Assembly: GCA_030646295.1 (NCBI GenBank)
Contig: JAUSND010000027.1
Coordinates: 106,402 to 170,401, forward strand
Reading direction: 5' to 3'
DNA: 64,000 nucleotides
Origin: Moraxellaceae bacterium
GTDB taxonomy: Bacteria > Pseudomonadota > Gammaproteobacteria > Pseudomonadales > Moraxellaceae
In this document: positions 50,720 through 59,585 of the stretch, piece by piece
Layout: each line of letters begins with the position of its first letter
Numbering within the stretch: the stretch's first letter is position 1
Notes under the pieces: generated by a model
Told to the model about the DNA's origin: nothing
The model's input: only the letters and a program-made list of their open reading frames with translations
Database searches by the model: none
Made by a program: the position numbers and the translations under genes

Positions 50720-51397
50720 TCAGTTGTCGCTAAGCTGGTCCAGTGGCCTGGCGAGAAGCCAGCCCAGTCGGGTATTGGCTTCCACAGTCTTCGTGATCGC
50801 GTCCTTCCATTGGGCTTGAAGTTCGACCGCCCTTGCCGCTTGGTCGAGGTTCAGGGTGGGCTCATAGTTCTTGTCCAGAAGCTCGGCAGCCTCCAGGGCT
50901 ACTCGATATCGCGCTCCAACCAATAGAAAAGCATCTGTTTGGGCTTGCCACTCGAGCAGCATTTTTTTCAGCCCATTGATTTTCAACTGCTGACTTTGGG
51001 CTAGTCGATCGATGTTTTTGGGGGCCCTTTGTTTGCCTTCCTGGTGCTGCTGTACCTCCTTCTTCAGCTGGCTGAGGTCCGTGAGCAGCCGTTCTATCAC
51101 CTGCACTTGGCTGCAGTTCTGCTGCTGGGCTGTCTGCTTCAAGACCCGGCTGGCCTCATTTGACAGGGCGAAGCTCCGCGTCTTGCGCTTGCCATTCTCC
51201 TTGCTGACCTGCTGATTCCATGCTGTTCGCATGCTCCGGCGAGTCTCAGCATCCTGCGCATTAACGATGTGTATCAGCAAGGCGTGGCTCTGAGCATGCG
51301 ACTGGTTGAGCCCCTTTTTTCGCAGGTATTCCTTGGCCCAGTCTAACTGCCTGGGATCGTCCTTAAGCCACTCGTGAACCTCCTTGCGCTTTACCAT
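50720..51397 (-). CDS. MatP-like DNA-binding protein, coiled-coil C-terminus
   Basis: A 225-residue protein. A basic region followed by RSFALSNEASRVLKQTAQQQ and VIERLL (about residues 75-105) has the layout of the MatP ribbon-helix-helix segment (basic arm, beta strand, two helices). After it comes a long Gln/Lys/Glu-rich coiled coil (about 105-150). The ATG at 51,397 has AAGGAA; the TTG at 51,412 is rejected. It is likely a DNA-organising or replication-related protein of the element; the match is by eye. Confidence 0.6.
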   Translation of the reverse strand: MVKRKEVHEWLKDDPRQLDWAKEYLRKKGLNQSHAQSHALLIHIVNAQDAETRRSMRTAWNQQVSKENGKRKTRSFALSNEASRVLKQTAQQQNCSQVQVIERLLTDLSQLKKEVQQHQEGKQRAPKNIDRLAQSQQLKINGLKKMLLEWQAQTDAFLLVGARYRVALEAAELLDKNYEPTLNLDQAARAVELQAQWKDAITKTVEANTRLGWLLARPLDQLSDN

Positions 51398-51559
51398 AGT
51401 GAGTTCCTTCAATGCGGATCTATTGCTTAGACGGGATCATAGCTCATTCGATGACCGTAAAAATAACTATATCGGTGAACGCTTATTGATAGAAAATAAA
51501 CAGGTATGTAATTGGATGAGATAATATCAGAACGTGAATCTAAGTAGGCAGTTATAGGA

Positions 51560-53026
51560 ATGAGGTCTTGGATAGTGTGGCTGTGCCATTCAGCAGGCGA
51601 AGTGAGCGCAGAGGCGAAGCTGCTGCTGGCTGGCATGATCCGTCACTACGATGATGCGCCCGTGCGTGGCGTCGATAAATCCATTGGTAAGCACCTGGGC
51701 ATGTCCGCACGAGTGGTCTCTCGGGAAGTGGCCGAGTTGGTCTCTGCCAAGCATTTAATGTCAGTGCCGGCATCTCCAACGGGAAGTCGGGGAAGGCCGG
51801 TTGTGGTGTACAGGGTACGGCCAGAACTATTGCACTATAGCGCGGTAGTGAAACCGGTGGCCTGGGATGACAAGGACGATGGCGGGCATTTCGAGGCTCT
51901 GATTGAGGTACTGCTGGCAGATCCGTCAGAGGTATCGGGAGGTAGCTCTGAACGCGGTCAGGGACCAAGCCGGGAGGGCGCAGCTGAACGCTTGAGTGCC
52001 AGCAATCGGCTGTTGCTGATGGTGTTGCTGGGACTGGCGGACCGGAACGGCGTGGTCCGGGGATGGGGGCCGTCGGAACTGTCCAGGCTGCTGGGCCTCA
52101 CGGCAGGCCAGCTAGCGGGCCAAGTCCAGAAGCTGCTGGCCTTGGGGTATCTGCGCGCGGCTGTCTCGGGAGTGAGCGGGAGCAGATTGTTTGGGAGAAG
52201 GCCCGGGGCCTATTTTCTGAATCTGTCCCACTCCTCCTATAAGGGTGCGGTCCCGGAGGTGGTTCTGGTGTTCCCGGTGGAGGAAGTGGATCTCTACCAC
52301 CGCAGCCAAGGCAATGGCCGGGTCATCTATCGACTGACTGTGCAGATGGGGCGGCAGGCGCCCAGCGAGTACATCAAGGGCTTGATGCTTAGTGCCGGCT
52401 TTGCGGATATGGGGGAGGTGATGAGGCGACTGGCCCCCTTTTTCAATGGTATCGGTACGTCGACCTTGTCGGAGTACTTCCAGATGAGGCTAGAGGCCTA
52501 TGCGACCCATATGCTGTCTTCAGGACCGTCGTCAGGCGATGACCTCATGATGAGTAAGATGCGGGAAGTCATGGCCAAGGAGGCCTTTAATTGTGTCGAG
52601 GAGGATCTGAAAGGAGGGCAGAAGACCTATATCCAATTGGTCGAGTATCTTGCTCACAGGCAGGCCGAATTGTTGCGGGGGGCCATCGACCGGATAGGCC
52701 GCTTAGCCGGCGAGAGGTGGAAAACCCTTCACTTGGAAGATGCCACCTATGCCCTTGTTCCCGCCGTTGCATCGTCTAGTGGCCGTTATATTGCGCTTTG
52801 CATCATGCCAGCCTCTGGGGCGGGAGGAGAGGCAACATGCTTTATAGCAGGAAGGAACGCAGAGCATGGCACCCTTCGCGAGGAGAGGAACCTGTCTAAA
52901 GAGGAAATGTGGGAGTACGGCTTGATGACGCGGCAGTTTAAAAGATTGCCGAAGCAGGATCCCGTCGTCCTACGAGAACCTCTCAGTACGACGGCAGCCA
53001 AGGTCTTGTCGGACGATGGTTCGTAG
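51560..53026 (+). CDS. Large winged-helix protein of the mobile element
   Basis: A 488-residue soluble protein. Two winged-helix-like segments are visible: residues about 15-75 (DKSIGKHLGMSARVVSREVAEL) and about 145-200 (WGPSELSRLLGLTAGQLAGQV). The remaining 280 residues match nothing I recognise. The two-winged-helix N-terminus could belong to a replication initiator or regulator. It opens a rightward set leading to the Gp2-like, AlpA and ATPase genes, and TATAGGA precedes the ATG. Confidence 0.65.
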   Translation: MRSWIVWLCHSAGEVSAEAKLLLAGMIRHYDDAPVRGVDKSIGKHLGMSARVVSREVAELVSAKHLMSVPASPTGSRGRPVVVYRVRPELLHYSAVVKPVAWDDKDDGGHFEALIEVLLADPSEVSGGSSERGQGPSREGAAERLSASNRLLLMVLLGLADRNGVVRGWGPSELSRLLGLTAGQLAGQVQKLLALGYLRAAVSGVSGSRLFGRRPGAYFLNLSHSSYKGAVPEVVLVFPVEEVDLYHRSQGNGRVIYRLTVQMGRQAPSEYIKGLMLSAGFADMGEVMRRLAPFFNGIGTSTLSEYFQMRLEAYATHMLSSGPSSGDDLMMSKMREVMAKEAFNCVEEDLKGGQKTYIQLVEYLAHRQAELLRGAIDRIGRLAGERWKTLHLEDATYALVPAVASSSGRYIALCIMPASGAGGEATCFIAGRNAEHGTLREERNLSKEEMWEYGLMTRQFKRLPKQDPVVLREPLSTTAAKVLSDDGS

Positions 53027-53415
53027 CGAGTTTCCATTATTCCCTTCAAGGCTCGCAATTTTCTCAAGAGTTGTGCTTACCAAAATGACGAGAATTTCAG
53101 TTCTGCCGCTTAATTCCAGAGTAGCTGGCATGTGATTAGTGAAGTCGAGTGCGGCTCTACTACTGGGCTCGGCATATGCATTACCATCAGTAATCATGTC
53201 TGCTTGTTAATATATGCATCAGTTATGTTAATAATTGGGTGTTGGAGTAGGGGGCAGATATGGATAAGCACCAGTAGACGCAGCAGAGCGTCTACTTGAA
53301 TTGGACTATCGAATACGCCGAGTAACGACGACGTCAGAATCAGCAGACATATCAACGTCCAGTTAAAAATTACCCAGCTGCATCTCCTATGAGCTTTAGC
53401 CATAGGAGAATGCTC
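53027..53415. other. Leader of the Gp2-like gene with Shine-Dalgarno hairpin
   Basis: No gene. At its end a perfect 9-bp hairpin TCTCCTATG/CATAGGAGA (53,383-53,409) with a 9-nt loop locks the ribosome site AGGAG (53,404-53,408) of the next gene. The first 300 bases hold no clear site; the region is AT-richer than its surroundings and probably carries the promoter. Confidence 0.55.
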
Positions 53416-54123
53416 ATGCGTACTTCCCTCTCCCAGAATCAGAATCTCACGCTCCACGAGGGTGAGACCTGGCATGGATTGCCTCTCAACAGCGGGCAAG
53501 GTCCGCTAATTGACCAGTATCTCCTGGGCATCCACGAGACCATGTTTAACGCGGTCCGGGAGTACCCCAGGACCTGTGCCATGCGCTTTGACCTCCACTA
53601 CCCTGCTGGAGGGCAGGACCCGCAGGGGAGGCATATCTCCCGTTTCATTGCATCTCTGAATGCCCAACTGGAGGCAGATGCCTTGCGTCGGAAGAAGGCC
53701 CGCAAGGACCGTCGCGCCCATCCCTGTCGGCTCAGGTACGTCTGGGTCAAGGAGCAGGCAACGGCTTTGCTGCCCCACTACCACGTTTTCGTATTCGTGA
53801 ATCGGGATGCTTACTTCTGTCTTGGGGACTTCAGGCAACGCCATGGACTAAAGCCAGATGACTCCGGTACGCCTTACCACGAGAGAAGAGAGAACATGGC
53901 TGAGCGAATTGTGCAGGCTTGGGCTAGTTCCCTGTCCATATCCACGATCCGTGCTTGGGACCTCGTCCACTTTCCCAGAAGGCCTGTCCACAGCATCGAT
54001 TCGAACTCGCCTTCCGCAGGACAGGAGTTCGCCGAGGTATTTGAGCGTGCTAGCTACTTTGCAAAGGCGAGAACCAAGAAGTATGGCGATAACTCCAGAT
54101 GCTTTGGACGTAGCCGAGGCTAG
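53416..54123 (+). CDS. Inovirus Gp2-like (YagK/YfjJ) protein
   Basis: A 235-residue protein of the YagK/YfjJ/inovirus Gp2 type. It has AMRFDLHYP near residue 47, the recombinase-like stretch RYVWVKEQATALLPHYHVFVF, and ERIVQAWASSL later. Relatives are encoded by filamentous phages and satellite or integrative elements and are suspected of acting in replication. The ATG at 53,416 is chosen because AGGAGA has proper spacing; ATGs at 53,389 and 53,410 are too early or too close. Confidence 0.75.
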   Translation: MRTSLSQNQNLTLHEGETWHGLPLNSGQGPLIDQYLLGIHETMFNAVREYPRTCAMRFDLHYPAGGQDPQGRHISRFIASLNAQLEADALRRKKARKDRRAHPCRLRYVWVKEQATALLPHYHVFVFVNRDAYFCLGDFRQRHGLKPDDSGTPYHERRENMAERIVQAWASSLSISTIRAWDLVHFPRRPVHSIDSNSPSAGQEFAEVFERASYFAKARTKKYGDNSRCFGRSRG

Positions 54124-54206
54124 CTGCACGTCACGGGACTTCTAGGGCTACCCGTAAACTTCTACGCACCACCGGTATTGCATGAACGAACCCACAGGAG
54201 TTGATC

Positions 54207-54386
54207 ATGCAAATCTGGAGACTCAAGAAGGTAATGGAACATACCGGGTTGTGCCGTACCGCCATCTATAACGGAGTCAAGGCCAAGACATTCCCGCAGC
54301 AGATCCCCTTGGGGGCACGGTCAGTGGGCTGGCTGGCATCAGAAATCGAGGCATGGGTGAAGGCCCATGCTGACCAGCGATGCTAG
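54207..54386 (+). CDS. AlpA-family regulator
   Basis: A 59-residue MerR-type helix-turn-helix protein: IWRLKKVMEHTGLCRTAIYN then FPQQIPLGARSVGWLASEIEAW. This is the AlpA form that controls integrase/excisionase genes in P4-like elements. ACAGGAG precedes the ATG at 54,207. Its end overlaps the ATPase gene. Confidence 0.88.
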   Translation: MQIWRLKKVMEHTGLCRTAIYNGVKAKTFPQQIPLGARSVGWLASEIEAWVKAHADQRC

Positions 54387-55645
54387 TTCAGTCTGCCGAG
54401 GAGGTCGCCCTGGCTAAAATGAGGGCGAGCGGTGCAAGGGGACGAGCCCAACTCCGCAAAAATCATCTGCGCGACACCCTTACCATTATCGGTGAGACAC
54501 CACCAGGTACCAGTGCTTACCGGCGGCAGGCGCGCAGTTTCATGCCCGTCGAAATACGACTGGGTGATGATGTCCGCTCATTCGATCAGGTGCGCTGGTG
54601 CCCTGGACAGGAAGGAAACGGTTTCTTCCTCATCATGGGTTCATCAGGAGCAGGCAAGACGGAAACCCTGAAGCTGATTGGGCAGCAGATTCTGGAGCAT
54701 GGCATTCCGGTGCTTGTCCTGGATTTTCATGGCGACGTCAAAGTGCCTTGGCTCCCGTCTGTGTTGATGTCATCCGGAACTGCCAGCTGGGTGGGGGTCA
54801 ATCCAATGGAGTTGGACTCCCATCGGGCAGAGGAGGTGGGTCTGTATGATCAGCGGATGGCGCTGCTGGACCTCATCGAGAGGGCCATACCGGGCCTGGG
54901 ACATCATCAACGAACCATTCTTGGTGAGGCCATCGACACTGCTTACCGGCAGGTTGGGATTCGAGAGGAGGATCCGGAGACGTGGTTGCATCAGCCTCCT
55001 ACCTTCGCGCAGGTGCTAGCCATCCTTCGTCAGTGGGTTGTCGCGGAGGAATGGAAATCACGAAGGCCCAGCATTCTGGGCTGCGTGGCGGCAGTGGAGA
55101 CTGCCTTTGGGCATCCCTTGTTCAGCCGTGCCAGGCATTTACCCATGGAGGAGATTCTTGAGACTGGCGTGCGTCTGGACCTTAGCAGGGTGTCCGATGG
55201 TGTTCGGTACATGGTGGCAGATACGGTGTTGCGAAAGCTGTTCCGGATGCTGTCGCTACTGGGGCCGATCCCAGTGGAACCAGAGTCTGATCTGGAGCGG
55301 TTTCGTTTATTCGTCATCATTGACGAGGCGAAGATCATGGCAGGATTGCCGCCACGACCAAATGATGCGGGTCTCATGATCAATATCCTGGTCACGGAGG
55401 CGCGGAAGTTTGGTGTTGGGCTGATCCTGGCATCACAGATGCAAGAGCACTTAGGGGCTGAAGTGCGGGCCAATACGTCGGCCTGGTTGGTACTGAGGCA
55501 AATTGATTGGCATCAGGTCAGGAAGAATGCTGCTGACATCGGCGTCGCGTCGGACGATCTTGCGCAATTGAAGGGAAAGGGTGATGGCTTCTTCAGGTCG
55601 CAGAACGGACAGCTGCTCCAACGGGTACAGGTGCGCCGCATGTAG
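54380..55645 (+). CDS. HerA/FtsK-superfamily ATPase
   Basis: A 421-residue ATPase of the DUF87/VirB4-like group. It has Walker A GSSGAGKTE (about residues 93-101), VLDFHGDVKVP, Walker B LFVIIDEAK (about 312-320), and the ILASQMQEHL sensor. No membrane helix. Such enzymes pump or unwind DNA or thread it during conjugation, phage morphogenesis or defence. Start overlaps alpA by seven bases. In this setting a role in replication, packaging or transfer of the element is inferred. Confidence 0.8.
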   Translation: MLVQSAEEVALAKMRASGARGRAQLRKNHLRDTLTIIGETPPGTSAYRRQARSFMPVEIRLGDDVRSFDQVRWCPGQEGNGFFLIMGSSGAGKTETLKLIGQQILEHGIPVLVLDFHGDVKVPWLPSVLMSSGTASWVGVNPMELDSHRAEEVGLYDQRMALLDLIERAIPGLGHHQRTILGEAIDTAYRQVGIREEDPETWLHQPPTFAQVLAILRQWVVAEEWKSRRPSILGCVAAVETAFGHPLFSRARHLPMEEILETGVRLDLSRVSDGVRYMVADTVLRKLFRMLSLLGPIPVEPESDLERFRLFVIIDEAKIMAGLPPRPNDAGLMINILVTEARKFGVGLILASQMQEHLGAEVRANTSAWLVLRQIDWHQVRKNAADIGVASDDLAQLKGKGDGFFRSQNGQLLQRVQVRRM

Positions 55646-55669
55646 GGCGCGCTTCCTGATCCAGGCGTC

Positions 55670-56680
55670 TCATGCCTCTTCGGACACTGGAGCGGATCTT
55701 CCGGAGTAGGGGGCGTTCCTGCTCTGGCTGGGACTGGCACCCGTGATCTTGCGCACCAGCTTGCGTAGCGCAGTGGGATCTTGATAACCCACGGCCTCTG
55801 CCACCTGCTCGATCGTCATTCGGCTGTTCTCGAGCAAGGCTCGCGCGCGCCGGAAGCGCACACTCTGGATGAGCGAAGAGGTGCTTTTGCCGGTGGCCTT
55901 GCGAACGTGACGACCAAGGGTTCGATCGGATATGCAGAATTCTGCAGCCAATGTTTCCACAGAAGGCACATCCGGAAGCGATTCGTCGATACGGCGCGTC
56001 AGACGACTTACTAGTTCATCACCGCTGGCCAGAACCTCTGGCACGATGAAGGGGGCCTGTTGGGCCACCCGACCATCAATCAGCAACAACCGCGACACGG
56101 CGGTCACGAGTTCACTGCCAAAGCGCTCGCGCAGCAGATGAATCATGAGGTCGGTCTGTGCAAAGGCCGCCCCGGACGTTATTACTTGCCCGTCGGCACA
56201 GACCATGCGGTCTGTGTCGACGCGGCAGGCGGGTTCCATCTCCTGCAGTAATGGTCCAAGCCACCATGTAGTGGTCACAGCCTTGCCCTTGAGCAGGTCG
56301 GCGGCATGCAGCAGGAAGACGGCGGAGCAAGCGGCGGCGATGCGGCCGCCACCTTCAATATGGCGTCTGACTCGCCGTGCCATCTCAAGGATGTCCGGGT
56401 CCTTCAGTCGATTATGAACATCGTCCGCCGTGTTGAGTCCCAGCCCGGCGGTGATCCAGACGGAACGGTCGTTTCGCTCTCGCAGAGGCAGGCGCGTTGT
56501 GGCGATGCTGAAGCCGCCCTGCAGCGGCACTACACCACCCTCCAGGGAGCATATGCGCCAGCGGGGGCGGGAGACGCCGACACTTGCAGAAACGGCTTCG
56601 GCCGTCATCAGTACATCACGGCTCACCGAAACGCCGGTGGGAAACTGCCCGGGAAGGACGAGGATGGTGAAGTCATGCAT
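55670..56680 (-). CDS. GlxA-type AraC regulator with DJ-1/PfpI domain
   Basis: A 336-residue regulator. The N-terminal DJ-1/PfpI-like domain (residues about 1-190) carries the nucleophile-elbow-like ACSAVFLLHAADLL (about 117-130). The C-terminal AraC pair of helix-turn-helix motifs follows (ISDRTLGRHVRKATG and IEQVAEAVGYQDPTALRKLV). It is divergent from the GST operon 94 bases away and probably regulates it. Confidence 0.88.
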   Translation of the reverse strand: MHDFTILVLPGQFPTGVSVSRDVLMTAEAVSASVGVSRPRWRICSLEGGVVPLQGGFSIATTRLPLRERNDRSVWITAGLGLNTADDVHNRLKDPDILEMARRVRRHIEGGGRIAAACSAVFLLHAADLLKGKAVTTTWWLGPLLQEMEPACRVDTDRMVCADGQVITSGAAFAQTDLMIHLLRERFGSELVTAVSRLLLIDGRVAQQAPFIVPEVLASGDELVSRLTRRIDESLPDVPSVETLAAEFCISDRTLGRHVRKATGKSTSSLIQSVRFRRARALLENSRMTIEQVAEAVGYQDPTALRKLVRKITGASPSQSRNAPYSGRSAPVSEEA

Positions 56681-56774
56681 TGTCGGAAAAGTCCCTTAAG
56701 CTGTCGAATCAGACACTCCGATCATGACGTGGGCAATGCTGTAATGGCAAGCATCCGCAACGGAGTCGCCTGCC

Positions 56775-57362
56775 ATGCAGCTTTACTACACGCCTCATTC
56801 GCACTTCTCCCGCAAGGTCCGGATTCTGCTGGAGGGATTGGGTGTTCCTGTGGAGTTGGTAAATTCAGGTGATACGGCGAACCTCGATCCAGCCCGCTTC
56901 GGGCACAGTCCCCTGATGCGAGTGCCTGTCCTGAGGGATGGGGACATCTGGGTTTTTGATTCGGATGTGATTGCGGCTCATCTGGTCCGGACCCTTGATC
57001 CGTCAGACAGGTTTGCTGTGCTTCGCCATGACATCACGGGACTCAATGCACGGTCGGTAATGAATGGAGTGATGACGGCAGAGGTCGAGTTGCTACTGGC
57101 CGCGCGGACTGGACTGGAGACGAACGGACAGCGTCGCTTTGATAAGGCTCGACAAGTGATTGCCGCAGGACTGGAGTGGCTGGAGCAACATGAAGGGCTC
57201 TTTGCCGGTGAGCCTGACTACCTGTGCTTTCACCTGGTCAGTATGTGGGAGCACTTGCACCGGTTCGGTTATTTCCCTCCTCTGGCACTTCCACAACTGA
57301 CCCGGCATGCCGAGCGCGTGGGCGAATTGCCGATTGTGGTTGCCACGAGGGCGGCTAGTTGA
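56775..57362 (+). CDS. Glutathione S-transferase family protein
   Basis: A 195-residue protein with a thioredoxin-like N-terminal domain (MQLYYTPHSHFSRKVRILLE) and an alpha-helical C-terminal domain. The SRKV position corresponds to the catalytic serine or cysteine region of bacterial GSTs; no Cys is present there. It heads a short cluster of NTF2-like, MAPEG and cupin genes, suggesting detoxification of a small organic compound. Confidence 0.85.
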   Translation: MQLYYTPHSHFSRKVRILLEGLGVPVELVNSGDTANLDPARFGHSPLMRVPVLRDGDIWVFDSDVIAAHLVRTLDPSDRFAVLRHDITGLNARSVMNGVMTAEVELLLAARTGLETNGQRRFDKARQVIAAGLEWLEQHEGLFAGEPDYLCFHLVSMWEHLHRFGYFPPLALPQLTRHAERVGELPIVVATRAAS

Positions 57363-57405
57363 ATCCGGGCCTTTTATTAACCACTTTGCGAGACTAGGAG
57401 ACGCA

Positions 57406-57795
57406 ATGATGCAGCACCTGACCAACAGCACTGCCCGTGCATTTGCCCTGGAATGGGTGGCGGCGTGGAACGCCCATGACATTGAGCGTGTCCTGTCTCA
57501 TTACGCGGAAGATGTTGCTTTTCATTCCCCCTTCATCGCCATCTTCGCAGAGGAAGCCTCTGGTCACCTGCTTGGAAAAGCGGCACTGCGTACCTATTGG
57601 GCTGCTGCACTAGAGAATCTACCGGATCTCCGATTCGAACTCCTGGATGTACTTCTCGGCGCGGGTTCGCTGACGGTTTACTACCGGGGGCACCGGGGGA
57701 AGGTGGCAGAGACATTCTTTTTCAGTGAGGACGGTAAGGTCCAGCGTGCCACGGCCTGCTACTCCGTTGGACTTGTCGATACGGCAGGGGAGTGA
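57406..57795 (+). CDS. NTF2-like (SnoaL-type) protein
   Basis: A 129-residue NTF2-fold protein (EWVAAWNAHDIERVLSHYAED, VAFHSPF). The ATG at 57,406 has TAGGAGACGCA; the frame from 57,307 overlaps the GST gene and is not the start. It has isomerase, cyclase or carrier relatives; the substrate is unknown. Confidence 0.82.
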   Translation: MMQHLTNSTARAFALEWVAAWNAHDIERVLSHYAEDVAFHSPFIAIFAEEASGHLLGKAALRTYWAAALENLPDLRFELLDVLLGAGSLTVYYRGHRGKVAETFFFSEDGKVQRATACYSVGLVDTAGE

Positions 57796-57798
57796 GTC

Positions 57799-58221
57799 AT
57801 GAACAACGTTCTCTATCTCCCCATGTTGGGTTTGGTGACGCTGACCGTCGTCGTGTGGGGTATGGCGGTATACCGGCGCGTCCGCGAGATCCGCGTGCGC
57901 CGGATTCCGCTGCAGTCGCTGGCGCAGGCACGGCAGGTGGCGGTCGCGTTTGAGGATGTCCAGGCCATGGATAACTTCAACAATCTTCTGCAGGTGCCGG
58001 TGCTCTTCTATGTGCTATGCCTGGCGGTAGCCCAGAGTGGGAGTGGTGGCGAGTTGTTCCTGGCCGGCGCATGGGCTTATGTCCTTCTGCGCGTGCTGCA
58101 TAGCGCGATTCAGATTACCCATAACCGTGTCCCACACCGTTTCTATGCATGGCTCACCAGCAATCTCATCCTGATTGCGCTGTGGATCGGGTTTGCGGTC
58201 GACGTCTTGCGCGCTTCTTGA
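57799..58221 (+). CDS. MAPEG family membrane protein
   Basis: A 140-residue protein with four hydrophobic segments and the MAPEG features DNFNNLLQVPVLFYVLCLAV and LLRVLHSAIQITHN. Family members are membrane glutathione transferases or peroxidases, which fits the adjacent GST. Start three bases after the previous stop. Confidence 0.85.
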   Translation: MNNVLYLPMLGLVTLTVVVWGMAVYRRVREIRVRRIPLQSLAQARQVAVAFEDVQAMDNFNNLLQVPVLFYVLCLAVAQSGSGGELFLAGAWAYVLLRVLHSAIQITHNRVPHRFYAWLTSNLILIALWIGFAVDVLRAS

Positions 58222-58234
58222 GTGGAGTCTCATC

Positions 58235-58720
58235 ATGACAACAGAAATCAATTCCATTCCCTTGGCCCTCACCGCACGGGAGGTTCCTTCCAATCCGGTG
58301 GCATCGCAGTTGCCGCCCCGGTTGGCAGTACAGTTTCAGGGACGGCAGAGACGCCGACTCGGTGACCAGTTCGGGTTGACCAATTTTGGGGTCAACCTGA
58401 CACGTCTGGCGCCCGGCGGCCGCTCCGCCTTTCTCCATGCTCATGCACGTCAGGATGAGTTCATCTATGTGGTAGAGGGTCATCCAACGCTGGTCACGAG
58501 CGATGGTAAGGCGGCAATGGCGCCAGGTATGTGTGCCGGCTTCAAGGCGGGTAGTGGTCGCGCCCATTACCTGCTGAACGAGACTGAAAGCGAAGTGTGG
58601 TATCTGGAAGTCGGCGACCGCATGGCAGGGGACATCGCCAGCTATCCGGAGGACGATCTTCAGGGGCAATTGATTAATGGGGCTTGGATTTTTACGAGAA
58701 AGGATGGCTCTCCACTGTAA
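58235..58720 (+). CDS. Cupin domain protein
   Basis: A 161-residue cupin with LHAHARQDEFIYVVEGHPTL (about residues 67-86), where the first motif's histidines and glutamate can hold a metal ion. The ATG at 58,235 follows GTGGAGTCTC; the upstream frame overlaps the MAPEG gene. It is the last gene of the cluster. Confidence 0.82.
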   Translation: MTTEINSIPLALTAREVPSNPVASQLPPRLAVQFQGRQRRRLGDQFGLTNFGVNLTRLAPGGRSAFLHAHARQDEFIYVVEGHPTLVTSDGKAAMAPGMCAGFKAGSGRAHYLLNETESEVWYLEVGDRMAGDIASYPEDDLQGQLINGAWIFTRKDGSPL

Positions 58721-58873
58721 TGACAGACTGGGCCTGATGTGAAGTGCTGTGGCAGAAAGCACATCTCGGAAAGTTCGACTGGTTTTAACTGAAAAATGGC
58801 GGAACTGGCTGCTTTAGCTATCTGTGCAGCTAACCAAGATATCCGATTCAAGAAAACTCAAGGGTGTAGAGTT

Positions 58874-59155
58874 ATGCAATATGTTTTGATTATTCATGAA
58901 GTCGAAGATTATCCCGCATGGAAGATCGTTTTCGATAACGCTGCCGGGATAAGGAAGGAGGCAGGGGAGCGATCCTATCAGGTTCTGAAATACGAGAATG
59001 ATCCCAACAAGATCGTTCATTTTTCTGCGTGGACATCGATAGAAAATGCAAAGGTATTCTTTGAATCTCCCAGGCTTGTTCAGATTCGAAAAGAGGCCGG
59101 CGTGAAAGCTCCGGATTTCATTTATCTGGATAAAATCGAAGAGGGGGTGTTGTAG
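58874..59155 (+). CDS. Antibiotic biosynthesis monooxygenase-like protein
   Basis: A 93-residue ferredoxin-fold (ABM) protein: MQYVLIIHEVEDYPAWKIVF then FSAWTSIENAKVFFESP. Such small proteins oxidise quinones or other aromatics, or act as heme-degrading or signalling folds. A 150-base gap separates it from the cupin gene, so it may have its own promoter. It is more AT-rich than its neighbours. Confidence 0.75.
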   Translation: MQYVLIIHEVEDYPAWKIVFDNAAGIRKEAGERSYQVLKYENDPNKIVHFSAWTSIENAKVFFESPRLVQIRKEAGVKAPDFIYLDKIEEGVL

Positions 59156-59252
59156 AGCGATCGTAGATCGTCATTTCTAAATGAGATGGGGCTGGCTATT
59201 TCCATTCGCAGATCAGTCATTTACCAAGGCATACCCATGTTCGCCGAATGCG

Positions 59253-59489
59253 CTAGTCGTGGCTAGCTGTAAGCCCACCGAGGGACATTTGAACACATCT
59301 CTCTAACCTTCGGATGTCTCTGCGAAGGTTCTGAAATGAGCGTCTGTCACTTGGCGTAGAGGGGACGGTGATAAAGCCGGCCCCCATCGGGGGCCTGAGC
59401 TTGCCATGTCGTCCCTTTTCGAACTGCCATCCTGCCCGGAGGAGGCGGGTCACTAGGGTCTGAATGTCTTTGTCAGTGGAGTAGCGCAT
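59253..59489 (-). CDS. HicA-like small protein without HicB
   Basis: A 78-residue protein of HicA fold type: LVTRLLRAGWQFEKGRHGKL, ITVPSTPSDRRSFQNLRRDI. The histidine normally found as G-(S/T)-H is present as GRHG. The start at 59,489 has a strong AGGAGG. HicA proteins are mRNA-cleaving toxins paired with HicB antitoxins, but no hicB is next to it. It may be an unpaired or phage-derived member with another job. Confidence 0.75.
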   Translation of the reverse strand: MRYSTDKDIQTLVTRLLRAGWQFEKGRHGKLRPPMGAGFITVPSTPSDRRSFQNLRRDIRRLERCVQMSLGGLTASHD

Positions 59490-59585
59490 GGAGCCTCCTG
59501 AAGTGTATCAGTGAGTCTCCATGGGCACCGTCTGACCTGCACGGCACCTGGCCGAAAGGATTCTCGGAAATTCCGGGGTGGCGAT

